A stretch of 33,053 nt of DNA from Nocardiopsis xinjiangensis YIM 90004 (GCF_000341145.1 NZ_ANBE01000043.1:1-33053); one strand, 5' to 3'; numbered from the stretch's first letter, positions 15,356 through 23,107 are shown. A program made the numbers and translations. The notes: generated from the letters alone by a model not told the origin.

Positions 15356-15946
15356 ATGAACGACGACGACCTCGGCCGTGTCCTCGACGTGGTCGGCCCG
15401 CGACTGCGCGACCTGCGCAAGGTCCGCGAACTCACGCTGGCCCACGTCTCCGCCAGGACGGGCATCTCGACCAGCACGCTGTCCCGGCTGGAGTCCGGCG
15501 GACGGCGCCCCACCCTGGAACTGCTGCTGCCCTTGGCGCGGGTCTACGACGTACCGCTCGACGAGCTCGTGGACGCGCCCCGCACCGGCGATCCGCGCAT
15601 CCACCCGCAGCCGGTGACGCGGGGCGGGCAGACGATCGTTCCGCTCACCAACGACCTGGGGAGCCTGCGCGCGTACAAGTTCGTCGTACCTCCGCCGGAG
15701 GGCCCGCTCCCGCCGGTCGATCTGCAGACGCACGAGGGCTACGACTGGCTGTACGTGCTCTCCGGGCAACTGCTGTTGCACCTGGGCGATCAGGAGACCC
15801 TGTTGAGGCCGGGAGAGGCCGCGGAGTTCGACACCCGCGTGCCGCACGCGATCCGCAACCCCGGACCGGCGACCACCGAGTTCCTGACCCTGTTCGGCCC
15901 TCAGGGCGAACGGGTGCACCTGCGGGCCCGCACCGTGCGCAATTGA
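15356..15946 (+). CDS. XRE-family regulator with C-terminal cupin domain
   Basis: Small-ligand-sensing regulator of 196 residues. The N-terminal helix-turn-helix (about 12-66) reads VVGPRLRDLRKVRELTLAHV..RTGISTSTLSRLESGGRRPTLELLLPLARVY in pieces, and the C-terminal cupin beta-barrel (about 105-190) shows HEGYDWLYVLSGQLLLHLGD and RPGEAAEFDTRVPHAI with histidines that may bind metal. The ATG at 15356 directly follows the -10 box and has no ribosome site, consistent with a leaderless message. It is divergent from the flavoprotein gene and likely regulates both. The stop codon TGA (15944-15946) touches the end of the decayed insertion element, so the last few residues may derive from the insertion. 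Confidence 0.92.
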   Translation: MNDDDLGRVLDVVGPRLRDLRKVRELTLAHVSARTGISTSTLSRLESGGRRPTLELLLPLARVYDVPLDELVDAPRTGDPRIHPQPVTRGGQTIVPLTNDLGSLRAYKFVVPPPEGPLPPVDLQTHEGYDWLYVLSGQLLLHLGDQETLLRPGEAAEFDTRVPHAIRNPGPATTEFLTLFGPQGERVHLRARTVRN

Positions 15947-16177
15947 CTTCCTCCCCGCTGTGGAGAACGGGGATTCCGATACCCGCTCACGCGTGCACGG
16001 GCCTCACGGTCCGGCTCTTGGGGTCTTCTCCCCGCGCTGGCGGTAAGCGTCCCGGCGTGCGCTCAGGGTCTTGTTCCACACCAGGCGCACGCACCCGAAC
16101 GTGCGGCCCAACCGGGCCGCTTGCTCGGGGCCGGGTGGGCCCGGCACCTGCACGCCGTCCGCATACACACAGTTCAA
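15947..16177 (-). mobile_element. Internally deleted IS200/IS605-type (TnpB) element
   Basis: The right end is recognisable as the motif CTTCCTCCCCGC followed by a hairpin with arms CCCCG (15953-15957) and CGGGG (15968-15972) and GGATTCC, the form seen at right ends of actinobacterial IS605/IS1341-type elements (recalled). Upstream on the same strand lies only the N-terminal fragment of tnpB (16177-16004). Some 350 codons that should lie between are missing, so the element is a short deletion derivative. The left boundary is uncertain; nested hairpins at 16205-16248 may belong to it. Confidence 0.65.
16004..16177 (-). pseudogene. tnpB (orfB) N-terminal fragment
   Basis: Leftward frame of 57 codons from a TTG at 16177 (or GTG at 16168) to a TGA at 16006-16004. 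It reads GPEQAARLGRTFGCVRLVWN followed by KTLSARRDAYRQRGEKTP, the characteristic N-terminal helix region of TnpB/OrfB proteins, where GCVRxVxN is strongly conserved. A full TnpB is about 350-450 residues with a RuvC nuclease and a zinc finger; all of that is absent. The frame cannot encode an active RNA-guided nuclease. The right-end hairpin of the element follows within 35 bp, showing the deletion was internal. Confidence 0.75.
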
Positions 16178-16204
16178 GGAAGGCTACGGTGTGCTTATGG
16201 CCGT

Positions 16205-16248
16205 TTCCGGATTCTTCCCCGGATTGAGGACCGGGGCATCCTCCGGAA
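16205..16248 (-). terminator. Nested hairpin downstream of the ABC-F gene
   Basis: Outer arms TTCCGG (16205-16210) and CCGGAA (16243-16248) enclose inner arms CCCCGG (16217-16222) and CCGGGG (16231-16236) with an 8-nt loop. Position, 56 bp after the ABC-F stop, suggests a terminator; it could instead be the left-end hairpin of the insertion element. Confidence 0.4.
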
Positions 16249-16269
16249 GACAACGGGTGAGACCGGCGC

Positions 16270-16297
16270 GGGCCCGGGCGGGCCCGGGCGGGCCCGC
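16270..16297. repeat. Tandem GC-rich decamer
   Basis: The decamer GGCCCGGGCG is repeated at 16271-16280 and 16281-16290, with a third partial copy at 16291-16296. Each unit contains the palindrome GCCCGGGC, so alternative hairpins can form. It ends 7 bp before the ABC-F stop codon. Confidence 0.7.
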
Positions 16298-16303
16298 AGT
16301 CCG

Positions 16304-18067
16304 TCAGTCTCCCGCGGTCTCGGCCTGTTCCAACCAGACCTGCTCGAGCTCCTCGCGCTCGGCGGTGAGGGCCCTGACCTCGGCGTCCAGCTCGGCGAGC
16401 TTGGCGTAGTCGTCGGCGGCAGCGGCCATGAGCTCGTGGAGTTCGCTCTCGCGCTTGGTGATGCGGTCCATGCGGCGCTCGGCCCGCTGCATCTCCTTCT
16501 GGGCCGCGCGGCGATCGGCGGCCGAGACCTTCGGCTGCTCCTTGGGGGCCTGCTCGGTCGTCCCGGGGATCTCCGCCGGACCGGCGGTCTCCTCGCGGCG
16601 CCGCAGGTACTCCTCCACTCCCCCGGGCAGGAACGCCAGGCTCCCGTCGCCCATGAGCGCGAGCACCCGGTCGGTGATGCGCTCCAGGAAGTACCGGTCG
16701 TGGGTGACCAGCACGAGCGAGCCCGGCCAGCCGTCGAGGAGGTCCTCGAGCTCGGTGAGGGTCTCGATGTCCAGGTCGTTGGTGGGCTCGTCCAGCAGCA
16801 GCACGTTCGGTTCGTCCATGAGCAGGCGCAGGAGCTGCAGCCGGCGCCGCTCCCCGCCGGACAGGTCGCCGATCGGGGTCCACTGGCGGTCGCCGCGGAA
16901 CCCGAAACGCTCCAGCATCTGCCCGGCCGAGTAGTCGCGCTTGCCGATGGTGACGTGTTCGCGCACGTCCTTGACGGCCTGCAGCGGGCGCTGGGTGGGG
17001 TCGAGCTCGGTGACGTTCTGCGACAGGTGTGCGAGCTTGACCGTGCGGCCCACACGCACTGTTCCGGTGTCGGGATCGCGTTCCTGGGCGAGGAGCTTCA
17101 GCAGCGTGGACTTGCCGGAACCGTTGACGCCCACCAGGCCGACCCGCTCTCCCGGCCCCAGCTGCCAGGTCAGCTGGTCCAGCAGGGTGCGGTCGGGAAC
17201 GGAGTAGGAGACGTTCTCGAGGTCGATGACGGACTTGCCCAGGCGGGAACTGGCGAAGCGCACCAACTCCACGCTGTCTCGCGCCGGCGGCTCGTCCGCG
17301 ATGAGCTGGTTGGCGGCCTCCACCCGGAACTTCGGCTTGGACGTGCGGGCGGGGGCGCCTCGGCGCAGCCACGCGAGTTCCTTGCGCATGAGGTTCTGGC
17401 GGCGGTCCTCCGCCGCGGCGGCCTGGCGTTCACGTTCGGCCTTGGCGAGCACGTAGGCGGCGTAACCGCCCTCGTAGCGCTCGACGGTGCCGCGGCCGAC
17501 CTCCCACGTGCGGGTGGTGACAGCGTCCAGGAACCAGCGGTCGTGGGTGACGACCACGATCGACTCGGAACGGCCGTTGAGGTGCTGGGCGAGCCAGGCG
17601 ATGCCCTCGATGTCGAGGTGGTTGGTGGGCTCGTCGAGCGCGATGAGGTCGTGGTCGTCGACCAGGAGGCGGGCCAACCCGGTACGCCGACGCTCACCGC
17701 CGGAGAGTTCCGACAGGGGCAGGTCCAGGTCCCAGCCGCTGAACAGGCCCCGCAGGATGTCGCGGATCCGGGCGTCGCCTGCCCATTCGTGTTCGGCCCG
17801 GTCGCCCAGGACGAACTGGCCCACCGTGGCGTCGGGGAACTCGTCGCGTTGGTGCAGGAACCCGACCCTCAGGCCGCGGTTGTGCACCACTCGGCCGGAG
17901 TCGGGTTCGGTCAGGCCGGAGAGCACCGAGAGGAGCGTGGACTTGCCACCGCCGTTGCGGCCGACCACACCGATGCGTTCACCTGCCTCGATACCGAGCG
18001 AGACCTCGTCGAGGAGCACGAGCGGCCCATAGGCCAGGGACACGTCCTGAAGATTGACCAGATTCAT
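16304..18067 (-). CDS. ABC-F family ATPase (Uup-like, with C-terminal coiled coil)
   Basis: Soluble twin-ATPase of 587 residues without membrane segments. ABC-F proteins act on the ribosome, either in translation or in antibiotic protection. Both cassettes are complete: Walker A GRNGGGKST at 36-44 and GVNGSGKST with Lys319, signature LSGGERRR twice, Walker B LIALDEPTNHLD and VLLLDEPTNDLD. The linker carries AAAAEDRRQNLMRKELAWLRRGAPAR in pieces, a P-site tRNA-interaction-type helix pair. The last 75 residues form a charged coiled coil like that of Uup. The ATG at 18067 overlaps the stop of the vanZ-like gene (TGATG) and has no ribosome site of its own, so translation is coupled. Whether it protects from an antibiotic cannot be told from sequence. 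Confidence 0.93.
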   Translation of the reverse strand: MNLVNLQDVSLAYGPLVLLDEVSLGIEAGERIGVVGRNGGGKSTLLSVLSGLTEPDSGRVVHNRGLRVGFLHQRDEFPDATVGQFVLGDRAEHEWAGDARIRDILRGLFSGWDLDLPLSELSGGERRRTGLARLLVDDHDLIALDEPTNHLDIEGIAWLAQHLNGRSESIVVVTHDRWFLDAVTTRTWEVGRGTVERYEGGYAAYVLAKAERERQAAAAEDRRQNLMRKELAWLRRGAPARTSKPKFRVEAANQLIADEPPARDSVELVRFASSRLGKSVIDLENVSYSVPDRTLLDQLTWQLGPGERVGLVGVNGSGKSTLLKLLAQERDPDTGTVRVGRTVKLAHLSQNVTELDPTQRPLQAVKDVREHVTIGKRDYSAGQMLERFGFRGDRQWTPIGDLSGGERRRLQLLRLLMDEPNVLLLDEPTNDLDIETLTELEDLLDGWPGSLVLVTHDRYFLERITDRVLALMGDGSLAFLPGGVEEYLRRREETAGPAEIPGTTEQAPKEQPKVSAADRRAAQKEMQRAERRMDRITKRESELHELMAAAADDYAKLAELDAEVRALTAEREELEQVWLEQAETAGD

Positions 18068-18849
18068 CAGTACCCATTGTGGTCCCCTCTCCGCAGTGCC
18101 TGCGCCCCAGGAGGGACCGGGGCTCGCTCCACGGCCGGGTGCACCGGAGGCGGCGAACGGTCCGGGGTGTCCGTGTGGCTCCGGTGGGCTGCTCTCAGGC
18201 AGAGGACGGCGATGACCGTTCCGGCCAGGGAGCCCGCGGTGTTGAGCATCACGTCGGCGGTGTCGGCGGTGTGCCCCGCGGCCATGGCCCACTGGATGCT
18301 CTGGATGCCCACCGACAGTGCCGGCCCGAAGGACAGGCGCGCCCAGCACTGAGTGAAGGCGTAGTGGGCGAGAATTCCGACGGGGACGAACAGGAGAACC
18401 CTGAAGAGGTTATCGAAGGCATCGTTGCGTTCCGGATCGACGACCTCGATCTTTCCGGAGTCGCCGTGCAGGAAGAAGGCCGTTCCGTGGAGCCCGTGGA
18501 ACTCCGCTCCCTCACCGGCTGGGGGTTTCTGGGAGGTGTACTGGTCGAGCCGGTCACCGTTGGGTCCCGCGGGGGAAGGTTCGTGTGGCCCCGGGGCGGC
18601 GAAGGCCGCACCGATGTCGGCCACCGGGTCCCAGTCGAGGTCGCGTGTGTGCGTTCCCACCTGGTCCCACTGCCCCAACGGAGCGGCGATGAACAGGAGG
18701 AAGAGGAGGGTGCACCCGGCGATCAGGCCCCGTGGCAGGCCGGTGGCCGAGCGCAGCTCGCTCCGTGCGAGGTAGAAGGCGCCGACCACGAGCGCCACGA
18801 GTACGAGCCCCACCGCCAGGGGGGTGACGTAGAAGAGCATCTGCCACAT
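18067..18849 (-). CDS. VanZ-family membrane protein
   Basis: Integral membrane protein of 260 residues with the VanZ-like fold. Hydrophobic segments are at about 3-28 (FYVTPLAVGLVLVALVVGAF), 41-58, 144-165 (NLFRVLLFVPVGILAHYAF) and 205-225, with the family-type SVGIQSIQWAMAAGHTADTADVMLNTAG in pieces near the C-terminal helices (Gln and Asp residues conserved). A soluble loop of about 75 residues (65-140) separates helices 2 and 3. The founding VanZ gives low-level teicoplanin resistance; most relatives have no known function. The ATG at 18849 has GGAGG four bases upstream; another ATG is three codons later. It is translationally coupled to the ABC-F gene. Confidence 0.85.
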   Translation of the reverse strand: MWQMLFYVTPLAVGLVLVALVVGAFYLARSELRSATGLPRGLIAGCTLLFLLFIAAPLGQWDQVGTHTRDLDWDPVADIGAAFAAPGPHEPSPAGPNGDRLDQYTSQKPPAGEGAEFHGLHGTAFFLHGDSGKIEVVDPERNDAFDNLFRVLLFVPVGILAHYAFTQCWARLSFGPALSVGIQSIQWAMAAGHTADTADVMLNTAGSLAGTVIAVLCLRAAHRSHTDTPDRSPPPVHPAVERAPVPPGAQALRRGDHNGY

Positions 18850-19165
18850 ATGTCCTCCGTGTGCAGAAATCCGAGTTCCCGGACCGGACTCTGGAACTGT
18901 ACACACAGAGAATCCCCGAACATGAAGGGTTCTTCACTTTCCCTGGGCAGAATGGTCGACTTCACACGACCGAATTGACGAGCAACACCCTCGCGAATGC
19001 GGAGAATATCCGCGCACGCGGCGTAATACTCGCAACGCACATAGGACAGAAATCGACACACACCCCCACGCGCATCGTGCGCCCGGGTCCGGGCCCCGAA
19101 GGACAGCCGGCGGCGCTCATCCCGGATGCGGGGTACCCGCCCCTGCGGGGTACCCCGCTCGGAGC
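18850..19165. other. Intergenic region between vanZ-like gene and split transketolase
   Basis: No gene is supported in these 316 bases; it holds the vanZ-like promoter in an AT-richer part (18860-19060), including GCGGA/TCCGC arms around GAATA at 18999-19013, and the transketolase terminator at 19128-19158. A weak open frame crosses the region but lacks a ribosome site and family features. Confidence 0.45.
19128..19158 (-). terminator. Terminator of the SorC-transketolase unit
   Basis: Perfect 11-bp arms GCGGGGTACCC (19128-19138) and GGGTACCCCGC (19148-19158) with a 9-nt loop, starting 8 bp beyond the stop codon at 19166. Confidence 0.8.
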
Positions 19166-20134
19166 TCACACCAGGAAGAAGTCCCGCGCGGCCTTGGCGA
19201 TGCCCTCGGCATCGAGGCCGTGGGCGCGGGCGTGCTCCTCCGGGTCCCCGTAGGCCCGCAGCTCCGCGTCGCGGGTGACGCCGAGGCCGAGTTGGCGGTG
19301 GCGCCGGTCGGAGAGCGCGGCGGAGACCTCGTGCGCCGACGTTCCTTCCAGGTAGGGCTCCACGAAGAGCACGTCGGCGCTGCCCGCGGCGGCCGTGAGG
19401 TGGTTGAGGCCCTCGCGGTCGAAGGGCCGCACGGTCGAGGCGTAGGCGACGGTCACGTCGAGGCCGGCGGTGGCCTCCAGCGTCGGGTCCAGCATCGGAC
19501 CCACGGCGACGACCACCCCGGCGGAACGCCCGGACCCCTGGCGTACGACGGTCAGACGCTCGGACACCGGTACCGGCGCCCGGTTGGCCTCCGAGGACAG
19601 CCGCAGGTAGACGGGCCGTTCCCGGGGGATCTCCCGCCGCAGCAGCTCCCGCACCTCGTCGGGGTGGCCGGGCACGTGCACGGCCCACCCGGGCAGGGTG
19701 TCCACGAGCGCCACGTCGCCGGGTGCCTGGTGGGTGCGGCCGGCGAAGGAGGCGTCGTAGGAACCGCCGATGCCGACGAGGATCGCACCCACGCCCTGGT
19801 GGGACAGGGAGATCTTGAGTTGTTCGAAGGGCCGCTCCACCAGGAACGGCGCGTAGCTGTGCACGATCGGCCGCATCCCGGTGAGCGCGAGCCCGCCGGC
19901 GACGCCGACGAGCGCCTGCTCGCGGATCCCCACGTCGATGACCCGTTCGGGATGCCGCGCGGCGGGCTCGCGGAACTTGTCCCCGGAGATGACGGCGAGC
20001 ACGAGCGCGACCCGGGGGTCCTCGTGGATCGCCTCGCGCACGGTCTCGGCGAAGGTGTCGCGCATCGAGGCACCGGACGCCTTGTGGATGTCCATGGACC
20101 GGTCGGGCACGGTCGTTCGCACGGGTGTATTCAT
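19166..20134 (-). CDS. Transketolase, C-terminal subunit
   Basis: Second half of a split thiamine-diphosphate transketolase, carrying the pyrimidine-binding and C-terminal domains; 322 residues. The pyrimidine-binding part has FREPAARHPERVIDVGIREQALV in pieces, with the catalytic-type Glu in GIREQ, followed by HSYAPFLVERPFEQLK. The C-terminal domain ends in DVLFVEPYLEGTSAHEV. The ATG at 20134 has GGGGAGAGG upstream and lies 10 bp behind the N-terminal subunit gene, so both are made together and should form a heterotetramer. Transketolases move a two-carbon ketol unit between a ketose and an aldose. Split forms are common in catabolic operons. A related reading is a 1-deoxyxylulose-5-phosphate-synthase-like enzyme, but length and context favour transketolase. 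Confidence 0.9.
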   Translation of the reverse strand: MNTPVRTTVPDRSMDIHKASGASMRDTFAETVREAIHEDPRVALVLAVISGDKFREPAARHPERVIDVGIREQALVGVAGGLALTGMRPIVHSYAPFLVERPFEQLKISLSHQGVGAILVGIGGSYDASFAGRTHQAPGDVALVDTLPGWAVHVPGHPDEVRELLRREIPRERPVYLRLSSEANRAPVPVSERLTVVRQGSGRSAGVVVAVGPMLDPTLEATAGLDVTVAYASTVRPFDREGLNHLTAAAGSADVLFVEPYLEGTSAHEVSAALSDRRHRQLGLGVTRDAELRAYGDPEEHARAHGLDAEGIAKAARDFFLV

Positions 20135-20144
20135 GGCCTCTCCC

Positions 20145-20861
20145 CTAGCTCTGCGACGGAACGGTGACGACGACGGCGAGCGGCCGGCCCGGGTGCGGTT
20201 CGGTGAGAGCGCGGTGGAGGGCGTCGTGATGGCGCCCGCGTGCGCTGCGTACCTTCCAGCCCTCGACCTCGAAGCGGGTCCCCACACCCCCGGTCCAGGG
20301 CGGTGTGGCCGAGTGGTTGTCGACGACGACGGCGGTGAGGTTGTCGGCCCCGAGGCGCGCCGCGGCGGCGATGGCCTCGTGGTTGCTGCCTTCCTGGAGC
20401 TCCCCGTCGCCGACGAGCACGACGACGCGGGGTTCGGTCCCGTCGTCGCGCCGGATCCCCTGGGCACGTAGCCCGAGGGCGCTGCCGAGAGCGAGGGGCA
20501 GCCCGTGTCCGAGTGAGCCGCTGCCGATCTCGACACCGGGAGCGAGGGTGCGGTCGGGATGGAACCCGAGCGGTGAGTCGTAGGTGCCCCATCCGCGCAG
20601 GGTGGGTACGTCGAGGAACCCCTTGGCGGCGAGTACGGCGTAGTAGGCGGCCGGGCCGTGCCCCTTGGAGAGCAGGAACCGGTCGCGGTCGGACGCGTCA
20701 GCGGTCTCGGGGCTCACCCGCAGGATGCGGTCGTAGAGCGTCCAGATGACGTCGAGTGTGGAGTGGGCGGCCTCGAAGTGTTTCTCGTCGCCCTCCATGA
20801 GGCCGACGAGCGAGGGCAGGTCGGCGTAACGGCTGAATGCGGCTGCGGTTGTCATACTCAC
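20145..20861 (-). CDS. Transketolase, N-terminal (ThDP-binding) subunit
   Basis: First half of the split transketolase, 238 residues. The diphosphate-binding motif is clear: GDGELQEGSNHEAIAAAARL, then DNLTAVVVDNH, i.e. GDG with the downstream Asn. LLSKGHGPAAYYAVLAAKGF and GSGSLGHGLPLALGSALG match transketolase substrate and cofactor loops. The frame opens with GTG at 20861 (GAGG ten bases upstream) and has an ATG two codons later at 20855; either may be used. The ribosome site lies inside an inverted repeat (20870-20891). It begins 41 bp behind the SorC-type regulator gene on the same strand. Substrate unknown; the divergent polyol dehydrogenase and sugar transporter suggest a ketose produced from an imported polyol. 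Confidence 0.92.
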   Translation of the reverse strand: MSMTTAAAFSRYADLPSLVGLMEGDEKHFEAAHSTLDVIWTLYDRILRVSPETADASDRDRFLLSKGHGPAAYYAVLAAKGFLDVPTLRGWGTYDSPLGFHPDRTLAPGVEIGSGSLGHGLPLALGSALGLRAQGIRRDDGTEPRVVVLVGDGELQEGSNHEAIAAAARLGADNLTAVVVDNHSATPPWTGGVGTRFEVEGWKVRSARGRHHDALHRALTEPHPGRPLAVVVTVPSQS

Positions 20862-20869
20862 CAGTGTTC

Positions 20870-20891
20870 GACCTCAAGCTTGGTTGAGGTC
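20870..20891 (-). promoter_or_regulatory. Inverted repeat covering the transketolase ribosome site
   Basis: Perfect 8-bp arms GACCTCAA (20870-20877) and TTGAGGTC (20884-20891) with a 6-bp centre sit in the 41-bp gap between SorC and transketolase. On the message the GAGG ribosome site of the transketolase gene is in the 3' arm. It could be an operator, a translational hairpin or a weak terminator. Confidence 0.5.
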
Positions 20892-20902
20892 AACCACCGG
20901 CT

Positions 20903-21967
20903 TCAGTACTTCTCGGAGCCCGTGTTCGCCCGGCCCGCATCCGCCTCTCCCGCGCACTCCTCGGCCAGCAGCACACGCGCGACCTCGCTGTCGGTCACCA
21001 GCGTGGAGACCAATCCGCTGCGCAGGGCCGCACCCACCGCCCGCGCCTTGACCCGGTCCCCGGCCCCGGCCACCGCAACGACCTCGGGCACCCGCCGCAA
21101 CTGCTCGGCCTGCACACTGATGATGCGCTCGGCCAGGTCACTGTGGATCTGGTTGCCGTCGGCGCCGAAGAGCTGCGCCGACATCTCCGCGCACACACCC
21201 AGCTCCGTGTACCGTTCCCGCGCCTCGGGCCCCAGCGCCTGGAACACGGTGGAGTTCTGCTCGTCCCAACCGCCGATGGCCACGACCGCGGTCGTGAGCC
21301 GGTCGTAGTGGGCGAAGGCGCTCGCGATCCCGGGGTCGGAACGCAGGGTGGCTGCGGTGGCGGCGTCCGGCAGGATCAACGGCGCGTAGATCGGGTAGGC
21401 GGGCCCGCCGCTCAGCGCAGCGGCCCGGCGCACGGTCTCCACCGATCCGCCGGCGCCGGCGTGCTCGGAGAGCACCCCGTTGAGCTGCACGACCGTGCAC
21501 TCGGGCAGATCGACCAGGTCCGAACCCATGACCTGCAGCGCCCGGCTCCAGGCCAGGCCGAGCACCTCCCCGGACCGTACGATCTCGGTCAGCAGCCGGG
21601 CCGCGGCCGACCCGAGCACCCGCCGGGTCTCCTCGGGGTCGGCCGCGCCCTCCGCGCCGACGGGGGTGTCCACCACGAGGGCGCGGCGCAGGCCGTAGGC
21701 GGAGCGAAGCTCTTCCGACAGTTCCCCGTCGAGGCGGGCGGGCAACCGGATGTCGATGTGCACGATGCCGCGCTCCCGGGCGGCATCGAGGTCGCGGGCG
21801 ATCTTGAACCGGCTGACCCCGAACTCCTCGGCGATCTCGACCTTGGAACGCCCGTCCAGGTAGAAGCGCCGCGCGACGGCGGCCAACCGCAGCATCTCCG
21901 CGGGCCCCAGGGGCGCGGCTTCGGGGTTCTGGGAACCGGTCTGCACTTCATACCCCCATTTGCTCAT
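20903..21967 (-). CDS. SorC/DeoR-type sugar-responsive transcriptional regulator
   Basis: Regulator of 354 residues with an N-terminal helix-turn-helix (about 27-62: AAVARRFYLDGRSKVEIAEE then FGVSRFKIARDLDAARERGI) and a SorC sugar-binding domain (about 65-340) of the NagB/RpiA-like fold, which binds phosphorylated or free sugars. LTTAVVAIGGWDEQNSTVF in part is typical of that fold. The ATG at 21967 lies 9 bases behind a TAGACT -10 box, so the message is almost leaderless; a GTG at 21946 with GGGGG six bases upstream would give 347 residues. It heads the leftward transketolase unit and faces the dehydrogenase-ABC operon, so it presumably controls both. Confidence 0.9.
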   Translation of the reverse strand: MSKWGYEVQTGSQNPEAAPLGPAEMLRLAAVARRFYLDGRSKVEIAEEFGVSRFKIARDLDAARERGIVHIDIRLPARLDGELSEELRSAYGLRRALVVDTPVGAEGAADPEETRRVLGSAAARLLTEIVRSGEVLGLAWSRALQVMGSDLVDLPECTVVQLNGVLSEHAGAGGSVETVRRAAALSGGPAYPIYAPLILPDAATAATLRSDPGIASAFAHYDRLTTAVVAIGGWDEQNSTVFQALGPEARERYTELGVCAEMSAQLFGADGNQIHSDLAERIISVQAEQLRRVPEVVAVAGAGDRVKARAVGAALRSGLVSTLVTDSEVARVLLAEECAGEADAGRANTGSEKY

Positions 21968-21976
21968 ATGTGCGGA

Positions 21977-22031
21977 AGTCTACTCGGTTGAGCTCCACCC
22001 ATTGACACCAGGTTTCACTCGGGCTTTCAAT
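21977..22031. promoter_or_regulatory. Divergent promoters of the sugar locus
   Basis: Leftward, TAGACT (21982-21977) is a -10 element for the SorC gene. Rightward, TTGACA (22002-22007) and TTCAAT (22026-22031, 18-bp spacing) make a promoter for the dehydrogenase operon. Just downstream, GCTCA-TC-TGAGC (22057-22068) is a short palindrome that could be a SorC site, with TGTGACAAAGG before it. Confidence 0.45.
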
Positions 22032-22096
22032 GATCCAAACAAATGTGACAAAGGTCGCTCATCTGAGCACCATGACAGTCCGGGAGTGCCCCAGCC

Positions 22097-23107
22097 GTGC
22101 GTGCCGCCATCATCAACGAGCCGGGTTCCCTCACCGTGGGGGACCGGCCCGAGCCCACCCCAGCACCCGACGGAGCGGTCGTCCGGGTCGGTGCCTGCGG
22201 GATCTGCGGAACCGACCTGCACATCGCCGACGGCGAGTTCCCGCCCAGCCCGTACCCGCTGGTCCCGGGCCACGAGTTCGCCGGCACCGTCACCGCCGTG
22301 GGCGACCGCGCCCCCGGCGGCCTGCAACCGGGCGACCGCGTGGCCGTGGATCCCTCGCTCTTCTGCGGCCACTGCGAGTACTGCCGGGCCGGACGCGGCA
22401 ACCTGTGCGCGAACTGGGGCGCGATCGGCGACACCGTCGACGGCGCCTTCGCCGAGTACGCGGCCGTGCCCGCGGCCAACTGCTACCGGCTCCCCGACTC
22501 GGTGAGCATGCGCGAGGGCGCACTGGTCGAGCCGCTCTCCTGCGCCGTGCACGGCATGCGCCGCATCGGTGTGGAGACCGGCGAGGAGTTTCTCGTCGTG
22601 GGCGCCGGAACCATGGGCCTGCTCCTGCAGCAGCTCCTGCAGAACTCCGGCGCGCGCGTGACGGTCGTGGACCGCAACAGCGAACGCCTGCGCCTGGCCG
22701 CAGATCTGGGCGCGGCCGCCACCGTCACCGACACCGCCGGCCTCGTACCGGGCACCTTCGACGCCGCCGTCGACGTCACCGGCGCTCCCTCGGCGATCGA
22801 GGCGGCCGTCGACGCGCTCGGCAAGGGCGGACGGCTCCTCGTCTTCGGGGTCGCCGACGAGGACGCCCGGGTGTCGCTGTCGCCGTTCCGCATCTACAAC
22901 GAGGAGATCACCGTCGTGGGCTCCATGGCGGTACTGAACAGCTTCGGCGCGGCCGTCGGCCTCATCGCCTCCGGAAGCATCGAGACGGCCCCGCTGCTCA
23001 CCCACGCGCTGCCGTTGGAGGAGTTCCCCGAGGCCCTGGCGATGATGCGCGCCGGAACCGGCGTCAAGGTCCAGGTCGTCCCCGACACCGCCGACGCGGC
23101 CACCTGA
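22097..23107 (+). CDS. Zinc-dependent polyol/alcohol dehydrogenase (MDR family)
   Basis: NAD(P)-dependent medium-chain dehydrogenase of 336 residues, related to sorbitol and threonine dehydrogenases. Catalytic zinc ligands are Cys37 (CGICGTDLH), His59 and Glu60 (PGHEFAG); structural zinc ligands are Cys90, Cys93, Cys96 and Cys104. The Rossmann glycine motif is VVGAGTMGLL near 173-182, followed by VVDRN, whose Asp usually selects NAD over NADP. The GTG at 22097 has GGGAG ten bases upstream. It is the first gene of the rightward operon; a sugar-binding lipoprotein follows after 17 bp. Likely oxidises the imported polyol to a ketose usable by the divergent transketolase; the exact substrate is not readable. 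Confidence 0.92.
   Translation: MRAAIINEPGSLTVGDRPEPTPAPDGAVVRVGACGICGTDLHIADGEFPPSPYPLVPGHEFAGTVTAVGDRAPGGLQPGDRVAVDPSLFCGHCEYCRAGRGNLCANWGAIGDTVDGAFAEYAAVPAANCYRLPDSVSMREGALVEPLSCAVHGMRRIGVETGEEFLVVGAGTMGLLLQQLLQNSGARVTVVDRNSERLRLAADLGAAATVTDTAGLVPGTFDAAVDVTGAPSAIEAAVDALGKGGRLLVFGVADEDARVSLSPFRIYNEEITVVGSMAVLNSFGAAVGLIASGSIETAPLLTHALPLEEFPEALAMMRAGTGVKVQVVPDTADAAT

Noticed and set aside
16004-16177. Active TnpB RNA-guided nuclease
   Set aside because: Only the N-terminal part remains; the RuvC catalytic residues and zinc finger are missing.
16270-16297. Decamer repeats as a CRISPR array
   Set aside because: Units are 10 bp, contiguous and palindromic, without spacers; no cas genes in the window.
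18850-19060. Minus-strand open frame before the vanZ-like gene
   Set aside because: Continues into vanZ in a different frame, lacks a ribosome site and shows no recognisable domain.
19166-20861. Sulfoquinovose or apiose transketolase pathway
   Set aside because: The kinase, isomerase and sulfosugar-specific genes expected beside those transketolases are not present.
19166-20861. Split 1-deoxyxylulose-5-phosphate synthase linked to ispE
   Set aside because: Both subunits fit the split transketolase family in length and motifs; sugar importer and dehydrogenase give the better context.
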